Of a stretch of 64,000 bases of DNA, positions 8,785 through 18,379 are shown one piece after another. This stretch comes from Planktotalea arctica (GTDB taxonomy: Bacteria; Pseudomonadota; Alphaproteobacteria; Rhodobacterales; Rhodobacteraceae). A program made the translations under genes and the position numbers. How positions within the stretch are numbered: the stretch's first letter is position 1; the number at the start of each line of letters is the position of its first letter. Where the stretch lies: contig NZ_MUHR01000003.1 of NCBI RefSeq assembly GCF_002105285.1, forward strand, positions 53,490 to 117,489, given 5' to 3'. The notes under the pieces are model-generated. The model was not told the DNA's origin. It saw nothing but the letters and a program-made list of their open reading frames with translations, and did not search any database.

Positions 8785-11700
8785 TCACTCGGCAGCTTTA
8801 AGCGGTGTGTTCATCATCGGGGAAGGCTCTGCCTCGGGCGCATAGTTTTCGATCGGGTCGCTGTCGTCGCCCCAAATGATCATCGGCGCTTTGATGCGGC
8901 CCGCTTCACGCTGCAAGGCCCAATCACGCGCAGCGGCGCTGGAGCGGCCGAGCGAGAGCTTGGCGAGTAGCCGCGCAGTCCAATGCGCGTAGGTGGTGAT
9001 CCAGACGCGCAGCGCCAGCATCGAGGGCGTGAACACCAGCGTCAGAACCGTCGCAATGCCAAGGCCAAAGACCACCGCCGTCGCCAGTTGCTTCCACCAA
9101 AGTGCTGTGGGACTGTCGATCGAATAACCGCCATTGATGAAATCAAGGCTCAGACCGAACATCATCGGCGCGAGGCCAGCCATGGTCGTAATGGTGGTGA
9201 GCAGAACCGGGCGGATACGGTCCTCTGCAGTGCGCACGATCGCCTCGATCCGCGGCATGTAGCGGCTGTAATCCTGATAGGTGTCGATCAGAACAATGTT
9301 GTTGTTCACTACGATCCCCGCCAGTGCGACGATACCCGTGCCCGTCATGATGATCGAAAACGCCTGATCCATAACCAGCATCCCGATCAGCACGCCTGTG
9401 GTGGACAAGATCACCGCCAGCAGAACCAGAACCGAGTTATAAAGGCTGTTGAACTGCGCCAGAAGGATGATGAACATCAGCCCCAGCGCGCCCGCAAAGG
9501 CGGTTGACAGGAACTGCTGGCTTTCGGCCTGCTCTTCCTGATCGCCGGTCCATTCATGTTCGATCCCGTCCGGGAAGGGGCTCGTTTCGAGCCATTCGCT
9601 GAGGGTCGCGATGCGCTCGTTGGCATTGATCGGCACATCTTTGGCCGTGCCGTCTTCGGCGATGATTTCCTTGGTGAGGCCCGCCGCAACGCCGGCTTTC
9701 ACGTCAAAGTAACGCTTTTGATCGATGCGGTTGATCTCGGCCAGTTTTTGCACAGGCTTGCGGGTGGTGAAGTTCGCAAGTGGAACCAGCCCGTCGCGTG
9801 TGCGCACCTTGAGCGAATCGAGCGTGCTTAGCACGCGGTCTTCCTCGGGCAGGCGCACGCGGATTTCGATTTCCTCGTCCGAACTCTCTACGCGCATCGT
9901 ATCAAGCAAGATACCGCGCGTCACGAGCTGCACCATACCGCCCACCGTGGCAACATCCGCGCCGTAGCGGCCCGCCTTTTCCACGTCCACGTCGATTTGC
10001 CAGTCAATGCCGGGCAGGGGGCGGGTGTCCTCGATCAAGGTAAGACCCGCTGTCGCTTCGAACTTTTCGCGCGCAAGTTTGGTCGAGGCCAGCAGGTCCT
10101 CCCAATTGTCGCCCTTTAGGCGCAGGTGCACGGGTTTACCCGACGCCGGACCGCGCGCCTGCGGGAGGATTTCGATCTCGATACCTGGGATCAGGCTCAA
10201 TTCTTCGGTCAATTCCGCAATCACCGTATCGCCGTCAAGTTCAGGGCGATCGCGGCGGTTTTCCCATGGGATTGTCTCAAGCTGGACCTGACCGATCGTG
10301 TCCTTCGGGATGGCTGCGCCCGAGGCATCGGTGTTCAGCCCGCCCTCGCCAGCGAAGGCAAAGGCGCTTTGCACGCCGGGATGGCGCAGCACGACAGCTT
10401 CGGCCTTGGCGACCAGCGCGTCCTTTTCCTGCAAGGACAGGTTGCCGCGCGCCAGCACGTAAACGATCGCCTGTTCTGGTTCGCTTTCCACAAAGAACTC
10501 AACGCCTTTGTTATTGGCGCCAAAGTAGCTGAAGGTTGAAATCACAAAGAAGCCAACCACGCCGATAGTGACCAGCGGCATCACGGGATTGCCCGCGATG
10601 GCCTTGATGAACCAGCCAAAGGCCGTGCGGCGGTGGCCCGCTTTGATCTTGGTCTTGCGCGGCTCCAGCTTGGCTGCGCCAAGGGTGACGGAGCTGGCGA
10701 ATGCACCAAAGAGAAAAAGGGCTATGCCGGGCAATGCGCCAACAAAGCCCTCTGCGATCGGCGTGCCGCCGAACAGATAACCGGGGTTCAAGACCTGCAT
10801 TGCGCCAAGGAAAACGCTATAAAGTGCCGGTGGCACCAAAAGCGCGCGCAGCCACCAGGGGGCCGCCGCGCGCAGCGCGTCCGAGGTATTGCCGAACACG
10901 CGACTAAGGCGTCCGGTGACGCCGCCCATGACCGGCAGATAGACCAGCGCCACGACCAGCGACGCGGATAAAACGAAGATCAGCGTGACAGGTAGCATGC
11001 CCATGAATTGTCCGGGAACACCGGGCCAGAACAGCATCGGCAGAAAGGCGCAGAGCGTTGTCGCTGTCGAGGACACGATGGGCCAGAACATACGTTTTGC
11101 CGCCTCGACGTAAGCGTCCATCGGGCCGGAGCCTTCTGAAATCCGCTTATCCGCATATTCCACCACGACGATCGCGCCGTCCACGAGCATGCCCACAGCA
11201 AGGATCAGGCCGAACATGACGATGTTGGAAATGGTGACTTCCATTACGGCAAGAAAAGCGAAGCACAAAAGGAAAGAGGTGGGAATTGCAAAACCCACTA
11301 GCAGCGCAGGGCGCGTGCCGAGCGCAGCAAGCACAACGATCATCACCAGCGCGATCGCGGTCAGAACCGAGCCTTCAAGCTGCGAGACCATCGAGCCGAC
11401 GGTGCGCGATTGATCGTTGGAGGTGCCTACTTCGACGGCCGCTTGCAAAGCGGCGGGCCATTCGGCGCGGGCCTCTTCGACGGTGGTTTTCACCAGTTCC
11501 GCAGTGTCGATCAGGTTGAAGCCCTTGCGTTTGACCACTTGCAGCGCCACGGAGGTTTCGCCGTTAAAGCGCGCCGTGCCTTTGCGATCCTCGAAGGTCA
11601 GGCTGATTTCGGCAAGGTCGCCAAGGGTGACGACGCGGTCGCCATTGATCTTGACTGGAAGCGCATAAACATCGCGCGGCTCATCGAAGGACGACGGGAT

Positions 11701-12384
11701 CTTGACGGCAAAGGTGCCTTGCGCGGTTTCGACTTCCCCTGCAGCGATCAACTGGTTGTTGTTCTGCACGACGCTAATCAACTCGCCCGCCGTGACATTG
11801 TAGGATTCAAGGCGCAACGGATCGATCAGCACTTCGAGCATTTCATCGCGGTTGCCTGCGATGCCTGCCTCGAGGACGGCATCAAGGCTTTCGATACGGT
11901 CCTGCAAGTCCTTTGCCACGTTCGCCATCGTGCGCTCGGGCACATCTCCTGTTAGATTGACGATGATGATCGGAAATTCGGAAAAGTTGATTTCGTTGAT
12001 TGAATAGTTTTCTGCGCCTGCGGGAAATTTGCTCTCGGCAGAGTTCATTGCATCGCGCACATCAGCCATCACGCGGGTCTTGTCCCAGCCGAATTCGAAT
12101 TCCAGTGCGATGCCCGCATATCCCTCTGCGGCAGTACCGGAAATGGATTTCAGACCATCAAGGTCTGCCAGTTCGGATTCCATTGGCTTGACCAGAAGTG
12201 TTTCGCTGTCGGCGGCAGAAATACCGGGGAAGGGCACCGACACGAAGAGCGCGGGGATTTCGATGTCCGGCTCACCCTCTTTGGGCAGGCCCCAATAGGC
12301 AAACCCTCCCACGAGAAGAGTGAGGGCGATGAAGGCAAGAACCATGCGGGCGCGCTGTGCGGCCCAATCTACGATACCGGTCAT
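8785..12384 (-). CDS. efflux RND transporter permease subunit
   Basis: The 1199-residue product is an inner-membrane RND pump of the HAE1/AcrB type. The first helix is RMVLAFIALTLLVGGFAYW. The periplasmic porter domains follow, then LVMIVVLAALGTRPALLVG and VGMLVDGAIVVVEYADKRI with the acidic residues of the proton relay. The repeat is mirrored in the C-half by LMFIILLAQFNSLYNSVLV and GIVVNNNIVLIDTYQDY. RND permeases are usually 1020-1050 residues; this one has an extra hydrophobic segment between the halves (about 490-600). The gene follows the adaptor gene with an overlap of four bases. No outer-membrane channel gene is adjacent. Confidence 0.92.
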   Translation of the reverse strand: MTGIVDWAAQRARMVLAFIALTLLVGGFAYWGLPKEGEPDIEIPALFVSVPFPGISAADSETLLVKPMESELADLDGLKSISGTAAEGYAGIALEFEFGWDKTRVMADVRDAMNSAESKFPAGAENYSINEINFSEFPIIIVNLTGDVPERTMANVAKDLQDRIESLDAVLEAGIAGNRDEMLEVLIDPLRLESYNVTAGELISVVQNNNQLIAAGEVETAQGTFAVKIPSSFDEPRDVYALPVKINGDRVVTLGDLAEISLTFEDRKGTARFNGETSVALQVVKRKGFNLIDTAELVKTTVEEARAEWPAALQAAVEVGTSNDQSRTVGSMVSQLEGSVLTAIALVMIVVLAALGTRPALLVGFAIPTSFLLCFAFLAVMEVTISNIVMFGLILAVGMLVDGAIVVVEYADKRISEGSGPMDAYVEAAKRMFWPIVSSTATTLCAFLPMLFWPGVPGQFMGMLPVTLIFVLSASLVVALVYLPVMGGVTGRLSRVFGNTSDALRAAAPWWLRALLVPPALYSVFLGAMQVLNPGYLFGGTPIAEGFVGALPGIALFLFGAFASSVTLGAAKLEPRKTKIKAGHRRTAFGWFIKAIAGNPVMPLVTIGVVGFFVISTFSYFGANNKGVEFFVESEPEQAIVYVLARGNLSLQEKDALVAKAEAVVLRHPGVQSAFAFAGEGGLNTDASGAAIPKDTIGQVQLETIPWENRRDRPELDGDTVIAELTEELSLIPGIEIEILPQARGPASGKPVHLRLKGDNWEDLLASTKLAREKFEATAGLTLIEDTRPLPGIDWQIDVDVEKAGRYGADVATVGGMVQLVTRGILLDTMRVESSDEEIEIRVRLPEEDRVLSTLDSLKVRTRDGLVPLANFTTRKPVQKLAEINRIDQKRYFDVKAGVAAGLTKEIIAEDGTAKDVPINANERIATLSEWLETSPFPDGIEHEWTGDQEEQAESQQFLSTAFAGALGLMFIILLAQFNSLYNSVLVLLAVILSTTGVLIGMLVMDQAFSIIMTGTGIVALAGIVVNNNIVLIDTYQDYSRYMPRIEAIVRTAEDRIRPVLLTTITTMAGLAPMMFGLSLDFINGGYSIDSPTALWWKQLATAVVFGLGIATVLTLVFTPSMLALRVWITTYAHWTARLLAKLSLGRSSAAARDWALQREAGRIKAPMIIWGDDSDPIENYAPEAEPSPMMNTPLKAAE

Positions 12385-13634
12385 TGCACAAGCTCCTCAA
12401 AGGTCGCGATGACGGGGACGCCGTCGATCACATATTCTTGGCCAACGGTGATGACATTCGCGGTATCCGGCAGGCCGGTGACCCAGACGCCCTTTGCGGT
12501 GTCGCGCAACAAGGTGAGTTTGACGAACTGCGATGTGTTCTTGTCGTCCACCGTTCGCACGCCCAGATCGCCATGATCGTTTAAGGTCAATGCAGAGGCT
12601 GGCAGCAAATGGGCATCATTGCCTTCTGCGGAAACGATGATTTCAGCGGTCTGGCCATCGCGGATGGCAAGATCATCATTGGGCACTTCGATTTCTACGC
12701 GAAAGGTGCGCGTGGTCGTATCGGCAGAGCGCGACAGGAATGTAACGCGCCCTTGGACGTCGAGTCCGCCCGCAAGGCGTGCACCGGAAAGTGCGCCGAT
12801 TTCGATGCGGTTCACTTCGGCTTCGGGCACAAAGCCAACCAGTTTGATCGGATCAAGCTGCAAAATTGTGGCGCACAGACCACCGGGCTGGAGCAGGCTG
12901 CCAAGTTCGGAGGTGTCGGTTTCGAGCAATCCCTCGAAAGGCGCGGTAATTTTAAGCCGCTCGATATCTTTCTGAACGGCTGCAATCGCAGCTTCGGCGC
13001 TTTGAATACCTGCGCCCGTGCTTTGCAATCCGCTGCGAGCTGCGGCGACAGAGGCTTCGGCAGAGCGGACAGACGCCTGCGCAGAGGCGACGCGCGTTTC
13101 TGATGCAAAGCCGCCCTCGCTAAGCTTGGAGGCGGCGTTGTCGGAGATCTTTGCTTCGTCAAGGCGCGCTATTGCTTCTTGCAGGCGTGCTTCGGTCTCC
13201 GGAACGCGTGCACGTGCTTCGCTCAAGCGCGCTGTTGCTTCGGCAAGGGAGGCCTCGCGGGTGCCGGGATCGAGTTGGCACAAAAGCTGATCCTGAGTGA
13301 CATAGGAGCCTTTGCGCAGTGGTTCGGAAATAACTTGCCCCGAGGTCTGCGCGCGTACTTCAACCGAACGCATCGCTTCGGTTTGACCGCGCAGGATGAC
13401 CGCGCTGTCGATCTGCCGCGCTATTGATTTAACGGCAATGACGCGCACCACTCCGTTTTCGAGTGGCTCTTCCAGGGAGGTTTCGGATGGCGCTTCTGAG
13501 GGCACTTCTACCTCGCTGGCGCTTTGCGCTGGCGCGTCACCCCGCGCAAAAGCGAGCAGGGCGCTGCGCTCGAAAACCATCAAATAAAGGAATGCGGTCA
13601 CCAAAATTGCGGTGACGATAGAAATCAATTTCAT
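12381..13634 (-). CDS. efflux RND transporter periplasmic adaptor subunit
   Basis: The 417-residue product has one N-terminal membrane segment (IVTAILVTAFLYLMVF) and the membrane-fusion layout: lipoyl-like half QTSGQVISEPLRKGSYV with its partner ITAPFEGLLETDTSELGSLL, a coiled-coil of Ala/Glu-rich heptads between them (about 125-215), then beta-barrel segments. It bridges the permease to an outer-membrane channel. It is first in the two-gene operon, whose promoter should lie in the 250-base gap shared with the divergent yfgM-like gene. Substrate cannot be told from sequence. Confidence 0.9.
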   Translation of the reverse strand: MKLISIVTAILVTAFLYLMVFERSALLAFARGDAPAQSASEVEVPSEAPSETSLEEPLENGVVRVIAVKSIARQIDSAVILRGQTEAMRSVEVRAQTSGQVISEPLRKGSYVTQDQLLCQLDPGTREASLAEATARLSEARARVPETEARLQEAIARLDEAKISDNAASKLSEGGFASETRVASAQASVRSAEASVAAARSGLQSTGAGIQSAEAAIAAVQKDIERLKITAPFEGLLETDTSELGSLLQPGGLCATILQLDPIKLVGFVPEAEVNRIEIGALSGARLAGGLDVQGRVTFLSRSADTTTRTFRVEIEVPNDDLAIRDGQTAEIIVSAEGNDAHLLPASALTLNDHGDLGVRTVDDKNTSQFVKLTLLRDTAKGVWVTGLPDTANVITVGQEYVIDGVPVIATFEELVQ

Positions 13635-13883
13635 TTGTGGTCTGTCCTTGCTTTGGTCTGCTCAAGTGCCAAAAATTGCTGATCTCGACATAGGCTTTTT
13701 CTGCGAAAGTGCAATCTGGTATAGAGATTACGCTAAACTCGTCAGTTCAGATCAGTATTTTTGACGTGCATGCGCAACACTTCACGTTGCGCCAATCTCT
13801 GCGCACAGAGTGGCAAGGACGTGACCGGCCCTTGGCAGGGCTGTGACATCGCGATAAGAGAGGCAAAAATTAGGGGTTAAGGC

Positions 13884-14558
13884 GTGAGCGACACCGATAG
13901 TTTCATTGAAGAAGTCAGCGAAGAGGTCCGCCGTGACCGTTTGTACGGGCTTTTGCGCCGCTATGGCTGGATTGCAGTTGTCGCCGTGCTGGCGCTGGTC
14001 GGCGGTGCCGCCTTTAACGAGTGGAACAAAGCGCAGGCACGCGCGCAGGCAGAATCGGCGGGTGACGCGATAATTGCTGCGCTTGAAGCGAATGCGCCAG
14101 CTGCACGGGTCGAAGCCCTCGAATCGGTGCGCGCGCAAGACATCACGCAAGGTGCCAAGGCGGTCGTGGCCTTGTTGCAAGCGGCCGAGCAGAGCGTTGA
14201 CGGCGATGCCGGCGGTGCGCAGGGCGCTCTTGAGAGCATCGCATCCGATGGTAGCTTGCCGGAAATTTACCGCCAGATCGCATCGTTCAAGGCGGCGAGC
14301 CGCGCGGATGGTAATCTTAGCGTTGCCGATCGCCGCATTCGCCTTGAGGCCCTGAGTGCACCGGGCACGTCCTTGCGTCTGCTGGCGACGGAGCAACTGG
14401 CGCTTTTGGATATCGATGCGGGTGATACGGACGCAGCGCTTGAAAAACTCCAAGGCATCGTCGTGGACGCCGAAGTAACAGCAGGCTTGCGTCAACGCGC
14501 CAGCCAACTCATTATCGCACTCGGCGCGGAGCCGGACACACTCATCGGTCAAAACTAG
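13884..14558 (+). CDS. YfgM-like tetratricopeptide membrane protein
   Basis: The 224-residue product begins with a short cytoplasmic head (SFIEEVSEEVRRDRLYGLL), one membrane helix (YGWIAVVAVLALVGGAAFN, about 28-46) and an Ala-rich periplasmic helical region that fits TPR_21. E. coli YfgM has this layout and works with the SecYEG-associated PpiD chaperone. The start is the GTG at 13884, with AAGG upstream. The order of this gene, bamB-like and der matches yfgM-bamB-der of E. coli, which supports the call more than the low-complexity sequence does. Confidence 0.75.
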   Translation: MSDTDSFIEEVSEEVRRDRLYGLLRRYGWIAVVAVLALVGGAAFNEWNKAQARAQAESAGDAIIAALEANAPAARVEALESVRAQDITQGAKAVVALLQAAEQSVDGDAGGAQGALESIASDGSLPEIYRQIASFKAASRADGNLSVADRRIRLEALSAPGTSLRLLATEQLALLDIDAGDTDAALEKLQGIVVDAEVTAGLRQRASQLIIALGAEPDTLIGQN

Positions 14559-14613
14559 GCCGATCAATCAAGCCCGCGGCAGACGGGACGCACTATCGAA
14601 GGGGCTTTGAGCG

Positions 14614-15945
14614 GTGAGTACAGCAAAATGGATCATGGCAGGCGTTGCAGCAGCAGTGCTTGCGGGCTGCGCAGAAGAAGACACAATTCTGCCGGGCAAG
14701 CGCGAGGATTTGCGCGCTCCCTTCGGTGAAGTGTCTGACGATAGGGTGCGCACGCAAAATGTTGCGCAAAACATATCGCTGCCCAAGCAAACCAGCAACG
14801 CGGCCTGGACACACCGGATTGGTAGTCCCGCAACGCGCACTGCACATCCAGCATTGGCCGCGCAGCTCACCGGGGTGCAGTGGTCAAGCAAGATTGGCGA
14901 AGGCGACAGCCGCCGTCACCGCATAACAGCCGATCCCGTCGTCGCCGACGGGCGCGTTTTTGCAATGGATTCCAAAAGCAAGGTCAGTGCGCTTTCCCTG
15001 AGTGGAGAGCCGCTTTGGTCTGTTGATCTCACGCCTGCGCGCGACCGCGAGAGCGACGCAGGTGGCGGCGGCCTTGCCTACGGTGATGGCAAGTTGATCG
15101 TCTCGTCCGGTTTTGGCAGCGTGCGCGCACTTGATCCTGCCAGCGGGGCAGAAATTTGGGCGCAGGACCTAAATGCAAGCACGACAGGCACGCCGTCTAT
15201 TTCGCGTGGTTTGGTCTATGTGGTCTCGGGCGACAATGTGGCTTGGGCGATCGATTCGGGCACGGGCCGGGTCGCGTGGCAGCTTGACGGCTTTTCCGAA
15301 GCGGGGAATGTGTCGAACGTTTCGGGCGGCCCCGCACCAGCGGTGGGGGAGGATCTTGTGGTTTTCGCCTTTGGTTCGGGTGACATGCAGGCCGCATTTC
15401 GCAAAGGCGGTTTGCGCCGCTGGGATGCAGCTGTCGCAGGTCAGCGGCGCGGCGTAGCGGCAAGCACTGTCAGCGACATAACGGGTGATCCGGTGATTGA
15501 CGGCGCTGTCGTCTATGCAGGGAGCCACTCGGGACGCATCGTCGCGGTGAATGTTGAAAGTGGTGCACGCTTGTGGACGGCCAAAGACGGAGCGCTTGGC
15601 CCGGTCTGGCCTGCTTCTGGCTCGCTCTTTGCGGTGACAGATCGCAATGAATTGGTGCGCCTTGATGCGGAAACAGGCACGCGTATCTGGGGCACAAAGC
15701 TGCCCTTCTTCGTGCGTGAGGACCGCCGCCGCCGCTCGGAAATCGTAGCACACTACGGCCCCGTGATTGCGGGTGGGCGCGTGCTGGTTGCCTCTAACGA
15801 TGGTCTGGTCCGCAGCTTCGATCCTGCGACGGGCGCGCAAGTAAGCGCGGTGGAAATCCCGGACGGTGCCAGCACCAATCCGGTGGTTGCGGGCGGCACG
15901 CTCTATGTCGTGTCGCGCAAAGGCGTGCTCCACGCGATCCGATAG
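14614..15945 (+). CDS. BamB-like PQQ-repeat outer-membrane lipoprotein
   Basis: The 443-residue product has a lipoprotein signal with lipobox VLAGC and Cys at about residue 19. A beta-propeller of PQQ-like repeats follows, seen in VVADGRVFAMDSKSKVSAL, GSVRALDPASGAEIWAQDL, VAWAIDSGTGRVAWQLDGF and RIVAVNVESGARLWTAKDG. BamB is a scaffold part of the BAM complex that inserts outer-membrane proteins. The start is GTG at 14614. It lies between the yfgM-like gene and der, the E. coli order, and may be co-transcribed with the former. Confidence 0.85.
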   Translation: MSTAKWIMAGVAAAVLAGCAEEDTILPGKREDLRAPFGEVSDDRVRTQNVAQNISLPKQTSNAAWTHRIGSPATRTAHPALAAQLTGVQWSSKIGEGDSRRHRITADPVVADGRVFAMDSKSKVSALSLSGEPLWSVDLTPARDRESDAGGGGLAYGDGKLIVSSGFGSVRALDPASGAEIWAQDLNASTTGTPSISRGLVYVVSGDNVAWAIDSGTGRVAWQLDGFSEAGNVSNVSGGPAPAVGEDLVVFAFGSGDMQAAFRKGGLRRWDAAVAGQRRGVAASTVSDITGDPVIDGAVVYAGSHSGRIVAVNVESGARLWTAKDGALGPVWPASGSLFAVTDRNELVRLDAETGTRIWGTKLPFFVREDRRRRSEIVAHYGPVIAGGRVLVASNDGLVRSFDPATGAQVSAVEIPDGASTNPVVAGGTLYVVSRKGVLHAIR

Positions 15946-16065
15946 ATTGCACTCGATCAGGGTTCGAGGGGCAGGGCGTGTGCCGTTACTGGTGCGACAT
16001 GACCTCTTTCACAGAGCGCCGCTTTGCGTTAGAGCGGCGATCTGATCTGTTTTTTGGAACGTGAC

Positions 16066-17538
16066 ATGAGCTTTACCCTTGCCATCGTGGGCCGCCCTAA
16101 TGTGGGCAAATCCACGCTTTTCAACCGCCTTGTCGGTAAGCGCCTTGCGCTGGTCGATGACCAGCCGGGCGTTACGCGCGATCTGCGCGAGGGCGATGCG
16201 CGCCTTGCCGATCTACGCTTTACCGTGATCGACACGGCGGGCCTTGAAGAAGCGACGGATGAAAGCCTGCAAGGGCGGATGCGCAAACTGACGGAGCGCG
16301 CGGTTGATATGGCCGATGTCTGCCTGTTCATGATCGATGCACGCGCGGGCGTGACGCCAGCCGATCAGGTCTTTGCGGAAATTCTGCGCAAGCGCTCGGC
16401 TCATGTGGTTTTGGCTGCGAACAAAGGCGAAGGCTCTGCGGCGGACGCGGGTGTGATCGAGGCATATTCGCTTGGCCTTGGTGAGCCAATCCGCCTTTCC
16501 GCCGAGCACGGCGAGGGGCTTAACGATCTTTATACGCATCTGATGCCTATCGCCGATGGCTTTGCCGAGCGTGCACGCGATCAAGCGCCCGAGGTGGATG
16601 TCGCGCTCGATGAGGACGGTGAATGGGACGAAGATGCGCCCCTTGTGATGCCCACTGCGCGCAAGCCGATGCAAATTGCTGTCGTTGGTCGCCCGAACGC
16701 GGGTAAATCGACGCTGATTAATAAAATTATGGGCGAAGAGCGGCTTTTGACCGGTCCCGAAGCGGGAATCACCCGCGATGCGATTTCGCTGCGCACAGAG
16801 TGGCACGGCACGCATATCCGCATTTTCGATACCGCGGGCATGCGCAAAAAGGCCAAAATTCAGGACAAGCTGGAAAAACTCTCGGTTTCGGACGGTCTGC
16901 GGGCGGTGAAATTCGCCGAGGTGGTCGTGGTTCTGCTCGATGCAGCGATCCCGTTCGAGCAGCAGGATTTGCGCATCGCCGATCTGGCCGAGCGCGAGGG
17001 GCGGGCGGTGATCGTGGCCGTGAACAAATGGGATATCGAGGACGACAAGCAGGACAAGCTGCGCGATCTGCGCGAGAGCTTCGAGCGACTCTTGCCGCAA
17101 CTGCGCGGCGCGCCTCTGGTGACGGTATCTGCCAAGACGGGCCGCGGCCTTGATCGTTTGCACGACGCGATCTTGCGCGCCTACGAGACATGGAACCGCC
17201 GCGTTCCGACTGCGGCGCTTAACCGTTGGCTGGCAGGCATGGTCGAGGCGCATCCGCCCCCCGCGCCGGCCGGAAAGCGTATCAAACTGCGCTACATGAC
17301 ACAGGCCAAGACGCGTCCACCCGGGTTTGTCGTCATGTGTTCCTTGCCGGACAAAATGAGCGAGAGCTATTCGCGCTATCTGGTGAACGGTCTTCGCGCA
17401 GATTTTGATATGCCGGGCACGCCTATCCGCCTGTACATGCGCTCGCAAAACGAATCCAATCCCTACAAAGGGCGCAAGAAGGCGGGTCCGTCAAAGCTTC
17501 GCAAGCACCTGAAAACAAACGCGCAACGTCAGGAATGA
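16066..17538 (+). CDS. der: ribosome biogenesis GTPase Der
   Basis: The 490-residue product has two tandem Era-type GTPase domains followed by a KH-like domain, the hallmark of Der (EngA), which acts in assembly of the 50S subunit. The first domain has [14 protein letters not shown] and DTAGLEE; the second (from about 200) has [25 protein letters not shown] and NKWD. The KH domain ends with SNPYKGRKK. An acidic linker with [11 protein letters not shown] joins the GTPase domains. The start at 16066 ([11 protein letters not shown]) fits the family better than the in-frame start four codons earlier. Confidence 0.95.
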   Translation: MSFTLAIVGRPNVGKSTLFNRLVGKRLALVDDQPGVTRDLREGDARLADLRFTVIDTAGLEEATDESLQGRMRKLTERAVDMADVCLFMIDARAGVTPADQVFAEILRKRSAHVVLAANKGEGSAADAGVIEAYSLGLGEPIRLSAEHGEGLNDLYTHLMPIADGFAERARDQAPEVDVALDEDGEWDEDAPLVMPTARKPMQIAVVGRPNAGKSTLINKIMGEERLLTGPEAGITRDAISLRTEWHGTHIRIFDTAGMRKKAKIQDKLEKLSVSDGLRAVKFAEVVVVLLDAAIPFEQQDLRIADLAEREGRAVIVAVNKWDIEDDKQDKLRDLRESFERLLPQLRGAPLVTVSAKTGRGLDRLHDAILRAYETWNRRVPTAALNRWLAGMVEAHPPPAPAGKRIKLRYMTQAKTRPPGFVVMCSLPDKMSESYSRYLVNGLRADFDMPGTPIRLYMRSQNESNPYKGRKKAGPSKLRKHLKTNAQRQE

Positions 17539-17558
17539 CGGGCGCGCTCCGGCGTCGT

Positions 17559-18263
17559 TTATCCCTGCCGCTTCAGCCAAAGCGCGGCACTCAGAGCAGC
17601 GATTCCAAGTGCGGCCAACGCGCTGACAGCAGCAACATCGCTGCCGTTTGCCACGATAATTCCAATCAGCGCCCAGATGATGCTGACAAAATATTCCGGC
17701 GCCGAGGGGCGTAGGCGAAACACTAAAAGGGCGACCACCAGCGCGCCCAGTATGCCAGTGATCGCCCATCCGAAACTGCCCAAGACGATGCCGTAGCCTG
17801 CCATGCCCGATCCGATCGACACCCAGCTCGCAGCCGTGAGCCAGCCTGCATAAAGGGCGAGAGGTGCTTGAAACAGCCAGCGGTCCTGCTTGGGCGCGCG
17901 CAGCAAGGCCAAGATCGCGAAAACTGCCATCCAGATGATTGCTATCGTTGCCCAAATCACGCTGGCGTTGGCGATTGCCAGCCATGGCACGCCGACCGCA
18001 AGGCTGGCGATGAGCGGCGTGCGCGCGGCGCTCCAAGCATCATTCCCAGCGCGCGCGATCACCCCGAACAGCGCCGAGACAATCAGCCAGGCATAGATCA
18101 GCCCCCAGATTGCAAAGGCATATCCCGCGGGCTGGATTGGCGGATCGATTTGCGGATATGGCAATTGATCCGCTGCGAAGCCGGTGAACGGTTCGGTGAA
18201 TAGCGGCGAGAACGCAAACGCGAGCGAAAGGGCGAGGGTGAGGTACGCAATAATATGTTTCAT
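17559..18263 (-). CDS. TspO/MBR-related tryptophan-rich membrane protein
   Basis: The 234-residue product is almost entirely membrane-embedded, with about seven hydrophobic segments. The motif QPAGYAFAIWGLIYAWL (about 46-62) recalls the PPxWxFxxVWxxLY region of TspO-type proteins, and Trp is frequent. Classical TspO is about 160 residues with five helices, so this is a longer relative. TspO in Rhodobacter binds tetrapyrroles and affects their traffic; whether this protein does so is unknown. It faces der tail to tail and lies 116 bases from the divergent DUF2235 gene. Confidence 0.55.
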   Translation of the reverse strand: MKHIIAYLTLALSLAFAFSPLFTEPFTGFAADQLPYPQIDPPIQPAGYAFAIWGLIYAWLIVSALFGVIARAGNDAWSAARTPLIASLAVGVPWLAIANASVIWATIAIIWMAVFAILALLRAPKQDRWLFQAPLALYAGWLTAASWVSIGSGMAGYGIVLGSFGWAITGILGALVVALLVFRLRPSAPEYFVSIIWALIGIIVANGSDVAAVSALAALGIAALSAALWLKRQG

Positions 18264-18379
18264 ATAAAGTTAACGCGCGCGAGGCCCAATTGGTTCACTC
18301 TTATTTCACGTGCAATCTGAGGTGGTGACGAGGCACTGCGAATGCTTTAGCGTCAATCATATTTATGAAAGGGCATTTT

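Noticed and set aside
16017..16039. Terminator between the bamB-like gene and der (CGCCGCT/AGCGGCG)
   Set aside because: The T run is ten bases away and the hairpin sits almost on the der ribosome site, so it was not listed as a terminator.
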